Assembly (NCBI GenBank): GCA_028274465.1
Contig: CM051455.1
Coordinates: 137,364,096 to 137,428,095 of the forward strand
Length of the DNA stretch: 64,000 nt
Reading direction: 5' to 3'
Source of the DNA: Plantago ovata
Lineage: Eukaryota; Streptophyta; Magnoliopsida; Lamiales; Plantaginaceae
Shown: positions 1 through 11,712 of the stretch, piece by piece
How the letters are laid out: every line of letters starts with the position of its first letter
How positions within the stretch are numbered: the first letter of the stretch is position 1
The notes under the pieces: model-generated
Seen by the model: only the letters and a program-made list of their open reading frames with translations
Told to the model about the DNA's origin: nothing
The model's database searches: none
Made by a program: the position numbers and the translations under genes

Positions 1-627
1 ACAGGGTATTCTTTTTATTTTCAAAGTGAAATATTCCACACTTTCCTTTAAATCTTTCTATTTTTATATTTTAGGAAATGCAAACTGCATTATTGTGCTC
101 TTTCATTTTTGCATTATTTTAATATGCAATCTTTTGCATGTCTAATATTTATATCTCTATAAAAGGCGTGCTATATAGATATTCATTTCTTAACAACTTT
201 TTTTAAAAAAAGAATGAGGAGAAAGATGTCTTGTGTATCATCATCATTATTATTATTGTACTGGTTAATGGATCAGCAGCAGTTGTTGGGCTACCCTTCG
301 GGTTTGTAAACACACCATTGGGTACCTACCAAGCAGCTGTAAATACCCGGTCAAAGTGTGTTTTCGGGTGAAAACACCCCAACTACCCGTTCAGGCCCCA
401 AGTTTTCTTGAGGTGTTTTTGCTTGACATTATCAAGAAAGTAGCAAGCAAGAGAAAGTACATTGCAGGAACTTGTATATAGGTACTTTATGTCAATGAAA
501 AATTTAAATATTTGCAACATGCTTTAGAAACTAGCAGGACTACTTAGGCCTACCAAAAGTGAATTTCCTCATCATGATCTATGCAAGGCAGTAATTAAGC
601 CCCCAATTTAAATGATTTTCTGGGGCT
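1..627. other. Non-coding 3' flank, no gene seen
   Basis: No reading frame or recognisable RNA gene on either strand. It is AT-rich and lies downstream of the minus-strand HAD hydrolase gene, so its right end probably contains that gene's 3' UTR. I see no repeat worth naming. Confidence 0.5.
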
Positions 628-3522
628 TCACCATGTGAATGAAGGAAGCACGTACGATGGATAAGCGTCATGTTTCCTGGCAAGTGATTCAACTGCAGAA
701 TCTTCTGCGGTTTCTCCAAATTTTTCGAGACCAAGTTCACTTGCATGGATCCCGCCAGTAATCAAAACCGAAGAAATCCCAGCTATATTTGCACCTTTAA
801 TATCATGGTGCAGTGAGTCCCCAACAGCAATACAGTCAGCAGCGTCCACACCAACCATTTCCATGGCTGATTTGTATATTATCTGTTGGTTAGTCAGAAA
901 TGTCAAGAATCAAACAATTATCAAGAAAAACTATTTTATACATGACTCTGGTCTCTGGAAAAAACAGCCAGGTCGTATCTGATCGGTTTACTGCAATATT
1001 CAGATTTTTTAAAAAAGTGGCTTAATTATCATGCAAAATTGGCTGGTCTTCTTCATACAAGATGTTATTTCTGAACGAAAAATGTAACCATAAAAATTAA
1101 ATAAATAAAAAATAAATACTACGAATTCGATGAGATAATTGATCATAGTTGACCTGTCATTATTACATGACAGATAAGCTAGTTTCAACACTTTCAGATA
1201 AAACAATAGTTTTCCAACTGCTCTCTTCTATTTGCATCTATCAACTTGGCATTCATCTTGTGGCGAAAAGGTAGCGAGGAGGCATTACTCTTTAAAGTAA
1301 GAAAAAAAAGTTCAGGTTCAGTGTTTTATGGCCTTCAACGGGGGGGGGAGTTGAAAAAATAATAGTTCTTACACCATTTGGCGTTTGGTATCTTGGTTTA
1401 TAGCTAGAGGTGATTAGTGTTCCTTCACAGCTTAGTCCATTTTGTTTCTTTGTAATCTGTTTTGTAACTAATAGCCATTATGGGTAACATAAAAAGGCCA
1501 AGAAGAAAAACAAGGAAACTAAACTTTAGACTGTAGATATCATGGAACTTACCTCACCAGGTTTGCCCATCCATTTGACTTCTCCACCAAGCTTTTCGTA
1601 GGTGGCTGCCAATGTCCCTATCAGAATATATAACAAATGAGACGCAAGAGATGGGCTTATTAATAACTTCTGTAATCCAGGTATTGCGAACTTCAGATGA
1701 GATTAAATGAAACGCTGCATGTATCAATTCATTACCAGGCATAACACGCAGAGCTCTAGCCTCAACGGTGACAAAATCTGGATTCGCAACCACCATAGGG
1801 ATCCTTTTAGCTACACATTGTTCCAGAACTTTCTCAAGTTCCTCCACACCCTTGGGGATTGCAGCACCAGATGAAGACCCCATAGCTTCAGTACCATGGG
1901 CGAGAACAAATTCAGCCTCTTCAACTTTATCCACCACTTGGAGTCCCAAGCCCTTAAAGCAAAACATTTGTTAACAGAATACCTCAAACTTTAATTAAAT
2001 GGTCTCAGAGACATAAGGCAAAAGAATTTTTCAATTTGGATAGCTGGCAAAATTCTCATATTCCTCAGCAGAATTAGCATATTAAACAACTACTAACTCA
2101 TTAGTGAACAGGAATCAAGAGCTTTAGTATATTCATGATTTCAAATTGGCTTTCCATAACTCATTTCTTAACCCCTGGTACAAAAGTTCAATTCATATTC
2201 TGCATTTTGTGACTGTTTCACAAGGCGCGAATAGAAAAGATACTAGCTTAGTACTTGAAAGTAAATTATATATCAATAGAGAGTTTGTGTGAATATGATT
2301 CAGTTCTTATCAAAATGTTCATTCTCTTAGCCCTTATTTCCGACATAACAAGTTCATACCTCGAGAGATATAGCTCCTCGGTCATTCCAGGTCATGTGAA
2401 TGCAAGATCTTCCTAGTCCAGCAAACCAAGCATCATCTCTTCTGTATAAACAAAATTTGACAATGCCAATGTTTATGACAAGTACAATATTCTGATTCTA
2501 ACAAATTTAAACCAAATATAAGAAACATAGAAAAACCAACTTAAGAAAACTCAACCTAAGAAGGTATTGGTGTGTTAACTCTCCACTGGTAATAGCTCCG
2601 AGAAAGAGTGACGGGTCAAATCCCAGGCTACTCAACTTGTCAATGGTTGTTGATGCACGCCTTGATGAATTACTAATGATCACCATCTTTGCACCGGAAG
2701 TTGCCAACTTTTCTACTGTAAGAGAACCAGAGGTATAACCGTAAAACTATATCATCACTTGCATATTACAAGACCTAATGGAAGGCTGATGCTCGAGATA
2801 CATACAGAGATCTAAAGGAGGTAAACAAGCTTACCAAAATGCCAAAGCTAACATATGATCAGAACGTACGTACATGTTGTGATGGCACCTGGATAGGGTT
2901 GTTTCCCATCGTGCAGGACTCCGAATTGATCCAAGAACCATGCCTGTTCCCGATCCAACGAAGCATAGATGTTTACAACAATGCATAATTGTATATTAAG
3001 GATACGAAAACATAAACGACGACGTGCACCAAATGAGAAATGAAGCATAGTACTGTACTCCTATCATTTGGACCACCATCAACAAGTATGATTCTAAATT
3101 CTAACACACAACATATAAGCACACCATCAAGTCATCAACAAGTACGATTCTAAGTTCCAATACACACCACACACATAAGGAACACCAACCCAAAATTCAA
3201 TCATGAAATGTGTCGATTTTCGGAGCATCAAAATGAAATTGACATGAAATTAAACTTGGAGAAGTTAGAAAAACAGCTGAACATTCTAAAACAAATTAAA
3301 GAAATGGAAGATTTGAATAAATTATGATGAAGGCATTACAATTAGAGATGCATCTCGTTAGAATAAAGTGAGAGATTTTGTTAATAATGCTACCTTGTAG
3401 GTGCCAGTTTGGGCGAGGTGTTGCAATCCACCTTTGAGAGTCTCAAATGGGGGCTTCTTGAATTCAGATGAAGAAAAGCAACAGCTGCTTTTTGTCCCTG
3501 TCATCATCATCCTCGTATTCAT
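628..3522 (-). CDS. HAD-superfamily hydrolase, subfamily IIA (plant type)
   Basis: Seven exons read on the minus strand: 3522-3394, 2943-2874, 2715-2556, 2441-2360, 1952-1736, 1617-1553 and 882-628 (TGA at 628-630). All have GT-AG borders and they sum to 978 nt, 325 residues. Motif I is DQFGVLHDG in exon 2; the nucleophile Asp is present but the second motif Asp is replaced by Phe, as in the plant and bacterial HAD-IIA relatives I know. Motif II lies in MVIISNSSRR (exon 3), a Lys motif follows GEVKWMGKPG (exon 6), and the Mg-binding motif is VGDSLHHDIKGAN (exon 7). These fit a sugar- or nucleotide-phosphate phosphatase; the substrate cannot be read from sequence. The first ATG of the frame is at 3522; three further in-frame ATGs at 3510-3502 are alternative starts. 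The upstream frame is a poly-Ala stretch without ATG, so I treat it as 5' UTR. Confidence 0.85.
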
Positions 3523-3558
3523 AGATAGATACTGCAATTGCTTTTCCAGTCTTCTTCT

Positions 3559-3586
3559 TGCTGCTGCTGCTGCTGCTGCTGCTGCT
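3559..3586. repeat. CTG/CAG trinucleotide repeat in 5' leader
   Basis: About nine perfect CTG units (CAG on the minus strand), lying some 40 bp upstream of the proposed HAD start codon. It would be in the 5' UTR, or would encode a poly-Ala run if translation began further upstream at a non-ATG codon. Confidence 0.7.
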
Positions 3587-4212
3587 ACTTGTGATTTTAG
3601 GACCTGTTTGGTGTGTGTCTGTGTGAGAGGCTGATAGCTGCTTACACAATTTAGTGAATGTGTTTTCTTGTCTTAATTTAATTTAATTAATCACCTCAAT
3701 ATGTTCTTAATTTTCATAAGAATCTTAAAAAAAATCAAAAAAACGGGAAATTGATAATTTTCTTACTCAGTATATGCATTTACGTGTGGTCCGTAATAAT
3801 AGACCCAGAGGGTTCGGAAAGTCGGAAACTAGCCGGGACATTTATGTCCATATCACACACAAGAACTAGGCCCGAATTCTTTGAGTATACTTCAATAGTT
3901 AGTTATTTGGGCAGTCTATAGTTGATTTTGAGCATCTGTTTAATGGTGAAGAATTAAGTTTTGTGTTCGCCAGAAGAAAGATCATGTTGATTTTTATTTA
4001 CGGATTTCGCTTCGTGGAGCAATGTGAAACATCAAGAAAAACATTATCCGACCAACCTTGGTAATTTTGCCTAAAATGGATTACGATAGGATTTTGTTTT
4101 ATATATATCTGGATATTATTGACACACCTTAGTTTAATCATTTTTCAACTCTAGAGTTTCATCACTGACGATGTCTTCTTGATTCATGTGAACTGAGAGA
4201 AAAAAAACAGAC

Positions 4213-4398
4213 AACTCCACGTACAAGGTAAGCTAGCATGGGGAACATTCTTGCAACTATGCTAAGGAACAGACATCTCCACGTACAAGGTAAGCTAGCA
4301 TGGGGAACATTCTTGCAACTATGCTAAGGAACAGACATCTCCACATTTGGAACAAGCTAAGCTAGTATAGGCAACATTCTTGCAACAATGCAAAGGTC
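4213..4398. repeat. 62-bp tandem repeat, three copies
   Basis: The unit beginning CTCCACGTACAAGGTAAGC recurs at 4215, 4277 and 4339 (period 62). The first two copies are almost identical; the third is diverged. It lies in the spacer between the two minus-strand genes. The unit contains AAGGTAAG, a good plant splice-donor sequence on the plus strand, but no linked coding sequence is seen. The rest of 3523-4624 is non-coding. Confidence 0.8.
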
Positions 4399-4624
4399 TT
4401 GGTACAAAATTATTAATCCATCAAACTTTGCAGCCTGCATCCAGATATAGATATCCTTCCGGAGTTCCGGTCACCAGCTCAATTAACTCGAAAGAAACTC
4501 AAATTAATTTATCTGACAGATCACTAAGATAAACAGAAACAGCAACATATGTTGCGCCAATAATTAGTGTTACATTGATGTGAAAAACAATTAATGATAC
4601 CAAGTGTGAAATGAAACTTTAACA

Positions 4625-4837
4625 TCATTTATCACACCCCTGGATCCAAATGTATCGCAGCTCTCCTGACTTTCGATTTCCCTGATAAAGTTCAAAACGT
4701 AACAAAGGCAACACTGCTTCTTTTGCTCCCCCACTGTTCCATAGTAAGCTTATATTATCAAAACAAGATATATCCACACCATCTCTGCTTCGATAATTTT
4801 GCACGCCTATGTTATCTTCCACTAATGGCCTTATAGC
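4625..4837 (-). other. Orphan coding exon, unidentified
   Basis: An open frame on the minus strand ending in TGA at 4625, about 70 codons after a plausible acceptor (GTGTCAG before position 4837). The peptide contains RPLVEDNIGVQ, LLRFELYQGN and LRYIWIQGC and looks like real protein rather than random translation (mixed hydrophobic and charged residues, no low complexity). I do not recognise the family. It is about 590 bp beyond the uS5m stop codon. It could be an alternative last exon of that gene or a relic of another one. Confidence 0.35.
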
Positions 4838-5426
4838 CTGACACATTGATTCCACAAAGAAAGATTAGTTCCTTCACACATCCACACATCTGCAATTTCG
4901 TAGAATCACACATAAAGCCTTTTTTTTTTTTCATTGGACAGCCACAACTGAATATCTCAACAACATTGCACCACCGGAAAAAATACTACTATGAGATATC
5001 AAATTAACAAAAGCATCAACAGAGTTCCACGCAACTGCAAGTAACAAAATCTCTGCTTCTATTTCTCCTCTGCAAGCTCTATAGTATTCAACAAATCATT
5101 GCCTCCCAAGATCAGGTTTACATCACACTTCAAATTCCTAGCAAATTATGTATTAGTACTTCAACACTAACAACAAATTCCTGGGTAGGTGAATTCTTCA
5201 AGTTCCCGTACTAATACTCTTTCTAGTACTTATAGACTAATAAGTCCTAGTCCTTCAATTCTCTAATAACAAAATGCTAGTTGATGTTGTGTCATAGCCA
5301 CAAGTTTCATTTTGAAGAGAACGCTTATTGATGATATTACAAATAATTAGGTAACACTGGCCCAGTCCACCAACTCCATGTAGTAGAGAGCAGATATTAG
5401 AGATAAATAGATTTAAGTTATACCTG

Positions 5427-8400
5427 TCACAGCAAATATGACTCCACAACAGTTCGGCCAAACTTTTCCTGGACATCTTTGGGAGTTTCAACCTACATCA
5501 ATACCCCAGAAGATTAGTTGGAGTTGATTCAAACAAGTAATAAAGAGAGGGTATGAATAATTCCCTTAAACGTACCGCATTCAGAGCCTTAAAAACAGCT
5601 TTGACTGTGTTATGAGGATTTCTTGAACCAATCACCTGCAATTACACCATATCAGACACTGCACGAGCTGCACTGCAGATAAAAAGATAAAATTATGTAT
5701 GTTTTATTATATACCTTTGACTTCACATTTTTGAAACCCGCTAAACTTAGAATTATCTGGACGGTTCTGCCTGCCTTCATCCCGGTCTGAGCTGGAGCTG
5801 GCCAGAGGTACACCTAAAAGCAAATCTAAATAATTAACAAAATATTCCTTCAGATATGTTGCTTTTTAAATAGAGATTCGGAGGAACCTTAGTTTTTTTA
5901 TATGATGTCTGAATAGCATGGGCTATTGTATGCTCCTCATGCCTCTCTATATAATGGAGATTCTGAAAAGATTTCTCGTATGCCTACAGTGACAGCCAGT
6001 AAGATTATAAAGTATAAGTATGACCACAGATGAAGTCTGACAGATATAGAGTATACAGCCAAGTTCTTTTTATCAGATAAGTTTGGTAGCATTGAATGGA
6101 AGTCAACAACCTACAAAAAAGTTTCATATAGTTTGAACACCATTATTTACAACTGAATGCTTAACGAATTCAATGGGATTAACATATTCAATTACCAACA
6201 TAAAGGTAGTTTCATTTCACCGAAGAATAATTCAGAGATGTTTCAATACCTTTTGAAGGGCAACTGGAATAGCTGGACCTTTTGCTTTAGCAAAACCGAC
6301 TGCACCATTATAATTTCCACAAGCCAGCATTACAGTGTATTTTGCAATTTGCCCACCCTGTATCATTTAACATCAGTTAGCTTCCAAAATTTTAAGAAGA
6401 TAGTGCATAGTGGGGTACTCACCAGCAAAGCTAACTTACCTTTGTAACTTTGCAGGTTCTGTTGACATCAATAAGCTTGACGTCAAAACCCTGCCACCAT
6501 TAAGAACAACCTAGTAACATGACCAACAAGTCTGATAACATGTATAATTGCACTATCATTAAAGCGGGAAGGGGGGGTGGGTTTTGGGTCATGTGAACAA
6601 CTGGGACGAGGGTAGACAGCACCAGGACGAAAACTGCACCAGAACCATGTGTTCTCCTGTGCAGAATTGCTTTCACGAATGTGCATGTGACTTAAGACAT
6701 TTTAGCATCAGTCACCTGATGGCAGTGACTTACAATCCAATCAGGGAGCTATATTTTTCTCTCAGGACTCAAACTAAGCTTATTTGATTCTGCTGCTGAT
6801 TGGCCTTACTAAACATTCCAGGGCAATAAGAATGTGAAATGTGTGAAACTACAGTCCTTCACTAGTCGGCCATATTAGCAGATTTTCAGGATAGTAAGAA
6901 TTTGAAGCATCCTGATCCCATGAAATGCTATAAGCTATTGCCGTAATATTCTGGTTACAAAACTTCATCACCACTGATCTGGCAAAGCACCATTTTGTTA
7001 TTCCAAGTAAATCCTAATTATTATTCTGTGCAGTCCATGACATCCCAGCTTACTGGAAGAAGCTACAATCTACGAATTAATCAAGTGAATTCTTTTTCTT
7101 TCCCGTATTAAAAAAAATTTGTAATTTTCTTTTATCTCTTGGCCACAGCCAAAGGAACAATGAATATGGCAGAAAATGAGCTGGGAGGATAGCAAGTGAG
7201 ATAATAGGACAATCCAGACCAGGACAAGTGCCAGATTTTCACCTGTTCTACCTTAGCTACTGGGATTAAACTGATTCTCAGCATTGTCAGTTGTTACAGT
7301 AGCATACATCTCAAAGCATTGACTGACGCACTAAAATGAAGAAAGTCTGTCTCTCCCACTTTGATTGCTTAAAAACAGAAAAGATAAGAAATTTATAAAA
7401 CTCTATAAGAGTATCTAAGTGCTAGGAGTAATGAGCCATATCACAATCCCGTTACACATTCCTTGTCAAAGGTGATTCAAAGTAAATTGAACAAGTTATG
7501 GAACGCATATTATTTTCACCAGTGTTCACACGGTCAAATAATTGAGTACAAAGCAGTAAAGAGGTAAGCCTTGGTAACAGTGGATGAAAAACATATCATT
7601 AGAATGGACATAAAACACGAAGATGGAATTTGTACAAACATTTCATAGTAGCAGAAAAGAGGTAAAGAGTAGAGTAAATGTAAAGAGAAGAGTAAAGTAC
7701 TTACTTTCCTATAGAGGGGCTGTCTCTTCTTCTCAGTTAATGAGTTCCTTTCCTCGGCGAGATCTCTAATTTCCTCCTCCAAAAGTTTTCCCTTCTTTCC
7801 GAACGTGTGATCCAACTCGGCCAATTTCATTTCGAGCTTTTTATCCAATTCACTAAGCTTTTGGAGCAAGACAGTGTCCTTCTCTCTCATGTCATCAAAG
7901 ACTTGTTCCTCCTCATCTTGGTTGTTCGTTTGATCATCATGTTCCGGATCAACGAATCCAGCTCGTTCATCCTGGATAACTCCATAGTTTGCCGGATTGT
8001 TTGGATCGAAAGCTTTCCTATTCTCTACCATCCTTAAGGCCCTATTCAACTTAACCTGAAGAAGAAACTTCTCCTTACCTTGAGATACTTTTAGTCTATC
8101 CTTTAACTCCTCAATCACCCTATCCTCCATCCTGGGGTTTGAAATTTTATCTTCAAGCTTGTTAATCTTTTTCAGGCACGCAAGTGCCTCACGCAACGAC
8201 CCTGCTCATTTATAGAGTGAACAACGTAATGTTTGATTAGAAAGATAAAAATTCCATGTAACTTTTTCAAAGCATCTTCAACAGGTAATGGTATTCTAAA
8301 TAATGTTGCAGTTCTCCTAACCAGTAGCTGGGAACTTGTCAAGTACTAATAATCAATGAGCAGGCTAAATCATTTTATAGTCCTACTATATAAGAGTGTT

Positions 8401-9028
8401 ATCACACAGACAAGCAATAATTTCAACAGAAACATAATCTCAAGTACTAATAATGAGCAGGCTAAAACTGGAGAATGCACAAGGTGTTGGATAAAATTAG
8501 GAACCAGTAACAGCAAACAAAATCATAATATAATAATGAAGAAGAGAAACAATCAAAGTATGAAGCAAAAACAATTTGAAGATGAAATAATAATAATAAT
8601 AATAATAAATACCTTTTTTGAGGAGTTGTTTATAGGAATTGATCAATACGTGACACTGATGAGTCCTCTTCTGAAGCAGAAGTTCCTCCTTGTGCTCAGC
8701 CTCTTCATCATCCTCATCGGAGTCTGAATTCATCATCGGAGTCCGTAATACCATCATCATCGGACTCTAGCTGCTCGCCGATACTCTCCAATAGGCTATG
8801 GCGATACTGACGCACCATTTCCAACCTCCTTCCGAGTTCTTCTTCGTCGGTGTCGTCGTTATTGTAATTTTTGTAATTGCGATTGGAATATTTGTTAGGA
8901 CCGGAACTGGAGGAGAAGTTTCTGGTGGTTGGAAATGGAGAGGGGGAATGGAGGATGTGATTTGCGGAGAGGACGCGGCGGAGGAGGAGGAGGAGGCGAG
9001 AACATGATGCTATTATCAAAGTGCTCAT
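5427..9028 (-). CDS. MRPS5: Mitochondrial small-subunit ribosomal protein uS5m
   Basis: Eight minus-strand exons: 9028-8613, 8201-7705, 6490-6440, 6357-6250, 5983-5888, 5813-5715, 5635-5576 and 5492-5427 (TGA at 5427-5429). The C-terminal part is a clear ribosomal S5 protein: an S5 N-terminal RNA-binding fold around VTKGGQIAKYTVML and GNYNGAVGFAKAKG, then the S5 C-terminal fold with MKAGRTVQIILSLAGFKNV and the hallmark GSRNPHNTVKAV. The plant mitochondrial form carries a long acidic/coiled-coil N-terminal extension, seen in exons 1-2. The protein starts with an Arg/Leu/Ser-rich stretch typical of a mitochondrial targeting peptide (MSTLIIASCSRLLLLLRR). It acts in the decoding-site region of the mitoribosome. 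Oddity: exon 1 contains a frame break between about 8720 and 8750; the targeting peptide and the rest of the protein are in different frames (see findings). If 28 nt are ignored there, the product is about 454 residues. Confidence 0.85.
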
Positions 9029-9395
9029 CGGTGTAACAAGGGTTTTGTTTTGGGGGTTTTCTCAAAGGAACTAAGTTGCAAAATAAATAAACATCATTTC
9101 TTTTTCCAACTTTAACAACAAATTTATTTTAATATTACAATTATTCATTATAGTGTACGACTAACTTTTATCCGATTACAGTCCCTTTAATTTTGGGCAG
9201 ATTTGGACCTAGTCCATGAATGGCAACGGATCAAAACAATCGGACGGATCAAAATACAGTATTAAAGTATTAAAGTAACGTAATAAGCCGGTTGATTTAC
9301 CCAATTAATTGATCTACCAATCAATTTTACTCCGTTGATCTTACTTATCCAATTTCAATCTGGTACATACACGTGTCATTAGTTAATTAAAAGAT

Positions 9396-9570
9396 GTAGG
9401 GTTCGAATCCTATTGGCGTGATTTTTCTACATTATTTTTATTATTATTTTTATTGAAGGTGTTTGGTTCGAATCTTGTTGGCGTGATTTTTCTCTATTAT
9501 TTGTATCATTAGTTTAGTTGAAGGTGTTGGTTTCGAATCTTATTGACGTAATTTTTTTCTTTTTTATTTA
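9396..9570. repeat. 65-bp repeat with tRNA B-box-like core, three copies
   Basis: GGTTCGAATC followed by (T/C)T..TGGCGTGATTTTT recurs at about 9396, 9461 and 9526 (period 65), decaying left to right. The core matches the RNA polymerase III B box (GGTTCGANNCC), as in tRNA-derived SINEs. No A box or tRNA fold is present, so this is not a tRNA gene. The remainder of 9029-10300 is AT-rich spacer with no gene. Confidence 0.6.
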
Positions 9571-10155
9571 TTCTCTTCTTAAATTTTTATTTTTTAACAT
9601 AAAGTTGTATGACGTATTATACTTAATTTTAAAAATAACCATGATATGTTCTTATAAAAAAAGACATACTTACCCCGTTCAATAATAAATGTAACACTTG
9701 ATTTTGTTGACTTTTTCGATGGTCATTTTGACCTTAAATTATTCTTAAATCATACGATAAAAATAACTAAAAACATCATATTATGAAACTAAAATGTTTA
9801 TATGAAGCACTTGACAATATATTCAACTGATGAAGAATACCAATTAACATGCGAAAAAGATGCATTGCAAATTTTTAAGTTGAATGTTTTCGAAGTCTAG
9901 AGATGTATCTGATGGTTCTTAACTCATCGGAAGAATACTTTTCGTATGTCTAATATAGTTCAATTCAAAACTATTAATTGCATAACTACAAAAACTATAT
10001 ACATTTATAGCACACCATTTATATTAAGTTTAATTACTCAATTAATTATTTTTTTATTACGTTTGAAGTCATTATGTGAAGATTATATATTCACTTCATT
10101 TATTTTAATATATTATTTAATAAAATAATAATATTTTACAAGTTTACGCTTCACA

Positions 10156-10161
10156 CGTGAC
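10156..10161. promoter_or_regulatory. G-box-like element (CACGTG)
   Basis: CACACGTGACAC about 290 bp upstream of the four-TM gene start. The core ACGTG is the bZIP/bHLH-bound G-box or ABRE core. The position in a promoter is suggestive only. Confidence 0.4.
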
Positions 10162-10320
10162 ACGGTTCCTAGTACTGAAATAAATGTCAAAATGATGACC
10201 TTGAACCATGATTAAAGGGATATACCATATATGTAGCTCCTTTAGTTTTCTCCACAACGGTCACATTTGAATTTAAGAAAAACATCTGACCGTTGCATCT
10301 GAACTCTGAAGTAGAGCTTG

Positions 10321-10330
10321 TATATAAATA
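10321..10330 (+). promoter_or_regulatory. TATA box of the four-TM protein gene
   Basis: TATATAAATA lies 125 bp upstream of the start codon at 10446. A transcription start near 10350 would give a 5' UTR of about 95 nt, normal for a plant gene. Confidence 0.6.
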
Positions 10331-10445
10331 CACAAACATACCTTTTGCTCTTTCATCAACAACACAACATAGCCACATACAGTTCCTCTTCATCAAACAT
10401 TCACTCATTTTTCATAGTTTTAAGCTTCTTCAACATCTAGTGAAA

Positions 10446-11000
10446 ATGGGTGGCCTTTCATTAGACTCATCAGCATCATCCTCTCACCCTCACACACACA
10501 AGATCTTCCTCCTAACCAACTACATCCTCCTCGGCGCCGCCTCCTCTTGCATCTTCCTCACCCTCTCCCTCCGCCTCGTCCCCTCCCTAGTCGGTTTCCT
10601 CCTCATCCTCCTCCACCTCGTCACCATCTTCGCTGCCGTCTCCGGCTGCGCTGCTGCCTCACGTTCCTCGATGAAATTCTACGGGGCCCACATGGTGGCG
10701 ACTGTCCTCACCGCCATCTTCCAGGGGTCGATTTCCGTGCTCATATTCACCCGGCCTTCCGACTTCTTGGCACATCTTAAGTCCTACGTGAGGGAGGAAG
10801 ACGGTGTTGTGATACTTAAGCTCGCGGGAGGGCTGTGCGTTGTCATGTTCTGCTTGGAGTGGGTGGTGCTTACGCTTGCTTTTTTCTTGAACTATTACGC
10901 GTATTTGGAGAGGAAGGGTGTCAATGGTGGTGGTATGAGGAGTGGGAAAGTTCAGGATGAGGAGGATTTGAAGAGCTACCCATGGCCATTTCAGGTGTAA
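10446..11000 (+). CDS. Plant four-transmembrane membrane protein
   Basis: A single-exon gene of 184 codons, from ATG at 10446 to TAA at 10998-11000. A Ser/His-rich N terminus of about 18 residues is followed by four hydrophobic segments at roughly residues 19-41, 43-65, 83-105 and 130-152. The loop between segments 1 and 2 is very short, and segments 3 and 4 are separated by an Arg/Asp-rich loop (RPSDFLAHLKSYVREEDG). The C terminus is basic then acidic and ends PWPFQV. The layout resembles small plant 4-TM proteins of unknown function; I do not recognise a named subfamily. The codons are markedly GC-rich (C-ending) compared with the neighbourhood, so this is real coding sequence rather than a chance frame. 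A TATA box sits upstream and no intron is seen. Confidence 0.8.
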   Translation: MGGLSLDSSASSSHPHTHKIFLLTNYILLGAASSCIFLTLSLRLVPSLVGFLLILLHLVTIFAAVSGCAAASRSSMKFYGAHMVATVLTAIFQGSISVLIFTRPSDFLAHLKSYVREEDGVVILKLAGGLCVVMFCLEWVVLTLAFFLNYYAYLERKGVNGGGMRSGKVQDEEDLKSYPWPFQV

Positions 11001-11551
11001 TTAATGAATGAGGGAGAAGCAAATGCACTTCTTCAAGAACAAGTGGCTCATCTCATCTGAGTGATTCATTTCATTCTCCTGTGATGATGTAATGTAGTAA
11101 TACAGAGTTTTCATTTTTGTTGTATGATTCTTTAATTGATTGATCTTCTTAATAACATGTTGAATGGATTCTTGAAATTGAGTTGTGATTTTTTTGTTCA
11201 TGGTTAGAGTTGATTGCATAGATTGTTCAAACAGTTACATTGGCTGCTGTGCTGCTATTCATTTCACAAAGTTCAGATCTATCAAGAACCTGAAACATAG
11301 TGTGCACTTGTTTGCCTAAGTCCAGCTTTTTAAAGGCCATTATAGTAGTACAGATTCAGAACATAATTAAAACAAGCCTTGAAAAACATGGATTACCTAG
11401 CTTTTTAAAGGCCGTTTAGATTCACTCTTTGCCTAAGCAAATTTGAGAAAATACCACTTTTACCTGATTCTTCTCCATTTAAATTTAATCACTTCACAAT
11501 AAAACTGCTGTTTGAAAACAGGCACTAAGAAATCAATCTTGGCATATGACA

Positions 11552-11712
11552 AGCTCTTCCTTCACAAACTCACCACAGAAAAGAGATACTAGCTAAAGAT
11601 GTCTTCAGCGGTCCATGCTCAAGTCCAAATATGATCAAAATATTATCAAGGGTAGCAACATAAAAGCAACAAGTAAACTTGAAGTGTAAACTGAGTTTGT
11701 GAAGGAAGAGCT
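11552..11712. repeat. Perfect 21-bp inverted repeat, 161-bp span
   Basis: AGCTCTTCCTTCACAAACTC(A) at 11552-11572 is matched exactly by its reverse complement at 11692-11712, with a 119-nt loop. Pairing does not extend well beyond the 21 bp. It could be a small MITE (21-bp terminal inverted repeats) or a small-RNA hairpin. I see no clean target-site duplication and it matches no conserved miRNA that I can recall. Confidence 0.7.

Noticed and set aside
3464-3649. Poly-Ser open frame upstream of the HAD gene
   Set aside because: It is a shadow of the CAG repeat in another frame; the coding frame joins exon 2 through a different phase.
8724-8751. 28-nt GT-AG stretch in uS5m as a true micro-intron
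   Set aside because: Far shorter than any plant intron I know; repeat slippage or assembly error is a simpler explanation, so it is kept only as a finding to test.
9396-9420. Possible tRNA gene (GGTTCGAATCC)
   Set aside because: Only the T-loop-like B box is present; no acceptor stem, A box or cloverleaf pairing can be drawn.
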